DNA of 64,000 bases from Catonia carolina. Lineage: Eukaryota > Arthropoda > Insecta > Hemiptera > Achilidae. The position numbers and the translations under genes were made by a program. Under the pieces are notes generated by a model, which searched no databases, was not told where the DNA came from, and worked only from the letters and a program-made list of their open reading frames with translations. This document shows, in pieces, positions 58,592 through 64,000 of the stretch (the stretch's first letter is position 1; every line of letters starts with the position of its first letter). The stretch lies in contig JAQMRL010000007.1 of NCBI GenBank assembly GCA_035578175.1, positions 51,489,227 through 51,553,226 on the forward strand, written 5' to 3'.

Positions 58592-59504
58592 AGAGGTGTG
58601 GCTATTAAATAACGAGACTGACGTAAAAAATTTAATTTTAATTTTATACATAACCACGTATTGTCACCTTCAATATCCACACCTTTTCTATCCCTACAAC
58701 GCTCCATGCGAATTTTCCATTGTTGGAAACAGTGCTGGAAGTCATCTTCTGTCAGCTCCTTCAAGACCCGTGCCGCTTTCTCTTTTACAGCTTCCACAGA
58801 CTCAAATCTTGTCCCTTTTAATGCAGATTTCACCTTAGGGAACAGGGAGAAGTCACATGGTGCAATATCTGGTGAATAAGGTGGATGTTCTAACACTGAG
58901 GTGCTGTACTTGGCTAGGAACCTCTTGACAGATAACGCGGAATGAGCTGGGGCATTGTCTTTGTGGAGAACCCATAATTTGTCCTTCCACATTTTGGGGC
59001 ATTTTTTCTTTACTCTTTGACGTAGTTTAGAAAGTACCTCAAGGTAGTAATATTGATTAATTGTTTGACCTTCAGGAACCCAGTGAAGGTACACAATCCC
59101 ATGGATATAAAAAAAACAATCATTGCTTTAAATTTTGACTTGCTCTTTTTTGGCTCTCGGTGAAGTTCGGCTCTTCCAGTGGATTGGCACATCGTTTCCG
59201 GATCATAAGTAAAAAACCACATTTCATCACATGTTGTTATCTTCTACCTGTTTCCTGAGGTGAAATCTGCATTAAAAGGGACAAGATTTGAGTCTGTGGA
59301 AGCTGTAAAAGAGAAAGCGGCACGTGTCCTGGAGGAGCTGACAGAAGATGACTTCCAGCACTGTTTCCGACAATGGAAAATTTGCATGGAGCATTGTAGG
59401 GATAGAGAAAGTGTGTATATTGAAGGTGACAATAAGTGATTATGTATAAAATTAAAATAAATCTTTTTACAACGTCAGTCTCGTTATTTAATAGCCACAC
59501 CTCG
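58592..59504 (-). mobile_element. Rearranged mariner with two inverted 3' ends
   Basis: A 913-bp element flanked by TA (58590-58591 and 59505-59506). TIRs begin (A/C)GAGGTGTGGCTATTAAATAA. The minus strand carries the catalytic half of a mariner transposase (about 59235 down to 58630). The sequence from ~59248 to 59504 is the same 3' end again on the + strand. The expected 5' end and transposase N-terminus are missing, so the element is a ~255-bp-arm palindrome with a ~400-bp centre. Confidence 0.88.
58630..59240 (-). pseudogene. Mariner transposase, catalytic half, N-terminus lost and frameshifted
   Basis: The reading begins inside the first catalytic motif as TCDEMWFFTYDPET (normally TGDE). 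It changes frame near 59100, then continues VYLHWVPEGQTINQ, HKDNAPAHS, HPPYSPDIAPCDFSLFPK and a C-terminus ending DRKGVDIEGDN. The second and third Asp are spaced D34D as in mariner. The first ~150 residues are absent, replaced by the inverted 3' copy. It cannot encode an active enzyme. It differs in sequence from the intact mariner at 35.3 kb. Confidence 0.9.
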
Positions 59505-59753
59505 TATGTAAAATGTTTCATCAATCATGTATGTATTTTTTTGGTGTTTTTTATCAAATACCACAGGTTTTTAAAGCTTATTACTACAAGCTATTACTGA
59601 TGCATTTTCTACCTGCGTAAGTAAGTTTTTCTTCAAAGAATAATTTAGTGTTGTGATTAAAAACATAGTAAATATATTCTGTTGTTTCTTGTGGTCATTT
59701 CAATTCTGTAAAAAGGTATTTTGCTTTATTTATATTATCACTTTAAAAATGTA

Positions 59754-59879
59754 CAAAAACATGTTTTTTGGGTTCAGGGGGTCTGAAAACGTATAGATCC
59801 GGTGAAAACTCGATTTCGAAAAATCGACATGAAAACAATACTTTCCTTCCTATATATTTATATAGGCAAGAGAAAGTAA
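59754..59879 (-). mobile_element. HINE/DINE-1-like element, 126-bp end fragment
   Basis: Only the ACTTTCTCTTGCC end is present. It is almost identical to 30320-30442, including the CCTATATAT/ATATAGG palindrome beside the inverted repeat and GGCAAGAGAAAGTAA at the edge. The sharp loss of similarity at 59754 shows a truncation. High identity suggests recent activity. Confidence 0.75.
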
Positions 59880-59911
59880 TAACTGAGGTATGACTTATTC
59901 TTGTAAATATA

Positions 59912-60509
59912 CAGTTGAACTTTTCTAACTCGAATCCTCAAAGGATTGGGAAAATAATTTGAGTTATGGAAAAATAAAAACAAAACAATTATTAAAAAAA
60001 ACAAAACCAGAACATTCCACATAGGCTAATACAGTACTGTATGTTGCATTTAGCTTAGCTATTGGCTGCAGTATTAAGTACTTTACATATTGCATATAGT
60101 ATTCCAAAATTATGCAGTACTCGCTGAATATTGTACATTGTACCGACAGACTATGGTTCTATTGTTCTGTGGTCGACCAAAAATTCGTCGATTCAAAGAA
60201 ATTCATTGTTTTGGTTAAGCTACAAAGGCAACCAGATGACTTTGAAGGTCTGTTCCTTTTTATGGTTGAACATATTCTCTTATAATGAAAGAAGCAGCTC
60301 TGTGCCAACATTTTTCAAAAGACCAAAACTGTTATTTTGAGAACTATGTACAAATTTTGTCAAAAAAAACAAAATAATTAGTTCGACGTAGAGAAATGGC
60401 GGAATACAAGTATAGATGACTTTTTACATGGTAAATGCATGGGAAGGTTAAAGGGGACTAAAATTCAATTCAAGATATAGAAAATGCGAGTTATAGAAGT
60501 TTGACTACT
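59912..60509. mobile_element. pogo-like non-autonomous element
   Basis: The left end CAGTTGAACTTTTCTAACTC and the right end, reversed, TAGTCAAACTTCTATAACTC are similar inverted repeats, with TA at 59910-59911. About 600 bp, no transposase seen. The frame at 60131-60340 has no recognisable similarity. Confidence 0.55.
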
Positions 60510-61050
60510 TTAAAATAAAAGAATACCAGCAGGCCTACTTTAATTTAAAGCATCCAGTTTAATAATTATTCCTACATAACCTACACAAACACTGTGTATA
60601 AACTTTTTAAAAATCAACTAGAATTCTTGATTTTTCTAGTTTATCCAAAAAGGCGAATTTCATATTAGCTTATCATAGGATTACAATATTAAAAAGTTTA
60701 TGCATGACTGTCTTTCTGTATGAATTAATACAGAATGTAAAAGTTATCATCTAATTGTATTTTAATCTTGATAATTATAAAATTATAAAATAATTTCTAA
60801 AGATTGGTTCAGAAATCTGGAAATCCTGGATGAATGGGAAATTACTATATACTAATTTACTTATTTATATACAATTAAACCAAATAAAATACTCTCCTTA
60901 AAAAATTATGTGCTAACGTTTTTGAAGAAGCACCAAAAATTACATTTTTGCATCTTCTATTGTAGTATGCTAACATTATTCTGGTAACTTTGAAATCAAC
61001 AATCACTCAGTGAATTCAGAAAACTGCTAAATCCTGCTTAAAATTTTTGG

Positions 61051-61908
61051 TTGAAGCTTTTCTTCTGTTTCACTAATCAGATGTTTAAAACGATTCCGAT
61101 GAGTACCAGTTCTTTTGAGCACAGTTTTTGGGAAAGTGCTAAGCTAGTGGTGCCAATAAACCAAAAATTTTTACTGGTAGATAGTCTCGAAGTGAATACA
61201 CATATTAGCATTGAATCTGTAGTCCAATTTCTGAATGAATTAATGTTAACAGTTAATGGGAAAAAGTGTCAGTACTTACAGTTCAAAAACAAACACAATG
61301 TAAGGGAAAACAGAGAAGTGGATGTCTGTATACAAAATAATATCCTAGATCATGTGCAAACAGTGAAGTTTCCAGGAGTGTCACCAGATAGGACTCTATC
61401 ATGGGATTATTATACCGATCAAATTTGTGGTAAAATATCATCTGGGGTATTTGCATTAAAACAAATTGCCAGATTAAATGATAAAAAATTGCTTGTAGCA
61501 GCTTATCATGGTTTAATTGTATCTCATATCAGGTATGCCATATTAGTATGGGGTAATTCATTACAGTGTAACATGGAAAGAGTTTTTAAAATACAGAAAA
61601 AAGCTGTTAGGTGTATGATGGGATTCAACCACCTTACCTCATGCAGATCACTATTTAAAGAGCTGAAATTGCTCACAGTTCCTTCTTTGTACATTTTTGA
61701 ATTGATAATGTATGTAAAGCAAAATACCTTTTTACAGAATTTAGATATTCACAACCACTATACAAGAAACAGAATAGATTATTATGTTGCTAATCACAAC
61801 ACTAAATTATTTGAACAAAAACCAACTTATGCAGGTAGAAAATATATTAATAAATTGCCACAAGGTTTAAAAAGTTGTGACAATTTAAGTCATTTTAAAA
61901 AAAGCTAA
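61051..61908 (+). pseudogene. LINE ORF2 C-terminal fragment with a long open frame
   Basis: 285 codons without a stop. They read LNELMLTVNGKKCQYLQF, VKFPGVSPDRTLSWDYYTDQ, ICGKISSGVFALKQIARL, AYHGLIVSHIRYAILVWGNS, VFKIQKKAVRCMMG, LFKELKLLTVPSLYIFELIM and HNHYTRNRIDYY. This is the post-catalytic reverse-transcriptase segment of a non-LTR element (CR1/Jockey-like; clade not fixed). The catalytic FADD and everything upstream are missing, and residues 1-45 look unrelated, so the ATG at 61051 is not a natural start. A long open frame implies a fairly young, 5'-truncated insertion. Confidence 0.85.
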
Positions 61909-62002
61909 ACCAATATTTGATTGATGAAACATTTTACAGTGTGCATAAATTTCTTTCTAAATAGTTTTGGTTGAAAAGTATTTAACTTCTAACTAAACAA
62001 AT

Positions 62003-62215
62003 ATTGTGTACTATTTGATACAGAGGGGTTCATGACAAGCCTACTGAGTTAAGAGTAGCGGAAAAAAATTATTGGTAAGTGATGAATTTAACATTGTGTT
62101 TGACTTTTTAATTTTGTGTGCTATTTGATACAATGGGGTTCATGACAAGCCTACTGAAGTAAGCAGTAGCAGAAACAAATTTTTGGTGGTAAGTGATGAA
62201 TTTATCAGAGTGATA
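62003..62215 (+). repeat. Two ~105-bp tandem units in the LINE 3' region
   Basis: TGCTATTTGATACAATGGGG/TACTATTTGATACAGAGGGG, GTTCATGACAAGCCTACTGA and GGTAAGTGATGAATTTA occur in the same order at 62003-62095 and 62114-62210. It lies ~100 bp after the LINE frame, so it is probably its 3' UTR. Confidence 0.8.
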
Positions 62216-62654
62216 AACTTTTAGTTTATCAGTTTTATCTTGACATGTCCTATACTCCCTTTTGGAGTCTCCTGGATGCAAAAAAACCACATAATCAAGT
62301 GAACTTTGGAATGGAAATTAAAGTTTTAATGAAATACGTACTTTAATAAACATTTGCAATAGTTCCCAGGTAAATACTGTTTGTTGTCTCTTTAATCCTC
62401 TAGTCTTTTTTAATTTACTACACTTAAGGTTTACTATTTGGCTATTTAAAATTGAGATTGGTCATCATAAATGAAAACAGTTTTCAATCTACCATGAATG
62501 TCGCAGAGATTTAGTTTATGAAAATGTGAAAGACACAAGGTTTGAAATACCTGGATTTCTTGTACTTCTCGGACACATTTTGGTAAGTTTTAAAATCAGA
62601 ATCATCTTTATTTACAATCTTCAAGATTATACATAATGTCTTTTTTACTTTGTA

Positions 62655-62935
62655 ACCCACCGGGTCTATTGGTAAAGTCGTTGCCGCAAATCAGTTGTTT
62701 AATAACTGATTTCAGAGATGAAGGTTCCGTAGTTCAAATCCTAGTAAAGATTGTTACATTTTTACTGACTTGAATACTGGAAAGTGGTTATTGGTGTACT
62801 TTGATGGTTGGGGTTCAATTAACTGTACTTGCTCAGGAATGGTCGGCCTGAGTCTGTACAAGGCTACACCTCATTTACACATCACAGATACCATCCTCGT
62901 CTTATTAGGCCACGAGATTGGTTATTGTTATTAAA
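62655..62935 (+). mobile_element. tRNA-like SINE (third type)
   Basis: The head CCGGGTCTATTGGTAAAGTC (A-box-like) is followed by GTAGTTCAAATCCTAGTAAA (B-box-like), then GACTTGAATACTGG, GGTTGGGGTTCAATTAACTG and CAGGAATGGTCGGCCTGAG. The arrangement resembles an insect SINE I recognise from memory, but I cannot name it. The open frame at 62829-63020 is incidental. Confidence 0.72.
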
Positions 62936-63079
62936 TTGTATAGATTGCAATGTATACATATTAGGGATAAAAAGAATAGTTTGTAATCAATCTAAATGTT
63001 TAGCGTTCTTCTATGCTTGATGTCCCTTCCAGTGGAAAAATTCTGCCAGTGTGTAGAATTGCCTGTTCTGGAGCTATAT

Positions 63080-63540
63080 TTTCAGTTGCTGAGCTAAAAG
63101 TTGTTTATCGGTTCTTTTGAGTCTTCTAGCAGGATTTCCCTTGATTTGGGACCAATGCAGCTAAGTCTCTTTTAAATTGTGCTAAGATTATGTACAGGCA
63201 GATAGTAGTTGGTCACATGCCATGTATTATAACCATGAACCTGCACCCCTGTCCTCAGTCTTTCTGGGTCCTTGATATGAATGTAGGTTATAGCCTCCAG
63301 AATGTACAGGTTTATGACAGTGAGGATTTTTAGTTGTCTGTATGTTTCTCTGTGCGATTCTCTGAGCTGGAGGATTCCCAAAATTCTTATGACTCTCTTT
63401 TGGAAGATCCCAGCTTAAGTGGCTCCCCATTCTACAATTTTATAATGGAAATGTGACTCAAATATTGCGTAGTAGGCAATTTTAGCTGTTATGGCACTTA
63501 TTTTCTTCATTCTCCAAATTACATACAGCCCTGTGGTAAA
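63080..63540 (-). pseudogene. LINE ORF2 C-terminal relic
   Basis: The minus strand reads IAYYAIFESHFHYKIVEWGA, IFQKRVIRILGI, RESHRETYRQLKILTV, NLYILEAITYIHIKD and HGYNTWHVTNYYLPVHNLS. This parallels 61051-61908 (SHIRYAILVWG, CRSLFKELKLLTV, HYTRNR) but is a different, older copy. Confidence 0.82.
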
Positions 63541-64000
63541 TTGGCTGCCTAGATAGTATTCATGCGGAGTGTTCATGTAGCTTCAGATCTTGCTTAAAAG
63601 TAATAGGTGTGTACTCAATGTTATTTGGTTAGGAGTTTTCTTTTTTCTGGAATTTCTGTTGGTATCAATTTTAAGCAAGAAACTGGGCAAATGTGCTTAC
63701 ATAAGTGAGTATAGTATGTATTAGCTAGCAATTTCTCACTCACTGTGCTTCAAGGCAAACTAAACTTAAAATGTTTAACTTCTTACACTACCATACACAT
63801 AAATACCCTAATCATGACTTTACTAATAAAACAAATTAGAACTGGAGGAATATTGTTGATATCGGTTTTTTTAGGGGAGGGATACAACTCGAGAATAACT
63901 GATATCTGTTGTAAGAAAGAGTAGTTAAATCTATTTCTTAAAAAAATTTTATGATTTTTGTTATTTTTGGAAGGCTTACATAACTTTCTTAGCAGAAATC

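Noticed and set aside
58596..58879. + strand frames of 72-80 codons
   Set aside because: Antisense shadows of the mariner transposase pseudogene.
62655..62760. A tRNA gene
   Set aside because: Boxes are degenerate, the distance is too long for a tRNA, and the following sequence is SINE-like.
1..64000. CRISPR array, operons, phage or bacterial genes
   Set aside because: No spaced identical short repeats and no ribosome-binding-site/gene organisation; introns, SINEs and AT-rich spacing show a eukaryotic nuclear sequence.

Overview
The window looks like AT-rich nuclear DNA of an insect. It has spliced coding exons with GT-AG introns, several SINE families, many decayed non-LTR retrotransposons (LINEs), mariner, pogo-like and piggyBac-like elements, and no bacterial operon features. 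The SINE repertoire reminds me of hemipterans, but that is only an impression and I would not assign a taxon from it.

The one host gene I can support is an ephrin, the membrane-anchored ligand of Eph receptor tyrosine kinases, on the + strand. Five coding exons at 13715-13856, 21851-22019, 30530-30640, 33574-33747 and 39992-40128 join in frame with consensus splice sites. Together they give 243 residues: most of the Eph-binding domain with all four disulfide cysteines, a Pro/Ser/Thr-rich stalk, and a hydrophobic C-terminus that ends in Arg-Arg and a stop, as in a GPI-anchor signal. The exon(s) for the signal peptide and first beta strand were not found and probably lie upstream. The long AT-rich stretch after 40128 holds the 3' UTR.

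The rest is intergenic and intronic sequence shaped by transposons. (1) A ~0.9-1.0 kb non-autonomous family has eight copies or fragments. It has asymmetric inverted repeats, a terminal hairpin, an internal ~175-bp tandem duplication and a (GT)n tract, which is the architecture of Helentron-derived HINE/DINE-1-like elements. (2) An apparently intact mariner with D34D transposase and TA-flanked inverted repeats lies in the last ephrin intron. (3) A second mariner at 58592-59504 has lost its 5' half and carries two inverted copies of its 3' end. (4) At least ten LINE reverse-transcriptase or RNase H relics are scattered on both strands. (5) There are three SINE types: a tRNA-derived one with oligo-A tail, a ~400-bp one with (AAC)n tail, and one at 62.65 kb. 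(6) There are MITEs with long TIRs, TTAA-flanked piggyBac-like elements and pogo-like remnants.

Layout: 1-13.7 kb, upstream or intron 1 with repeats; 13.7-40.1 kb, ephrin exons with transposon-filled introns; 40.1-43.5 kb, 3' UTR and AT-rich DNA; 43.5-64 kb, intergenic repeats with no host gene recognised.
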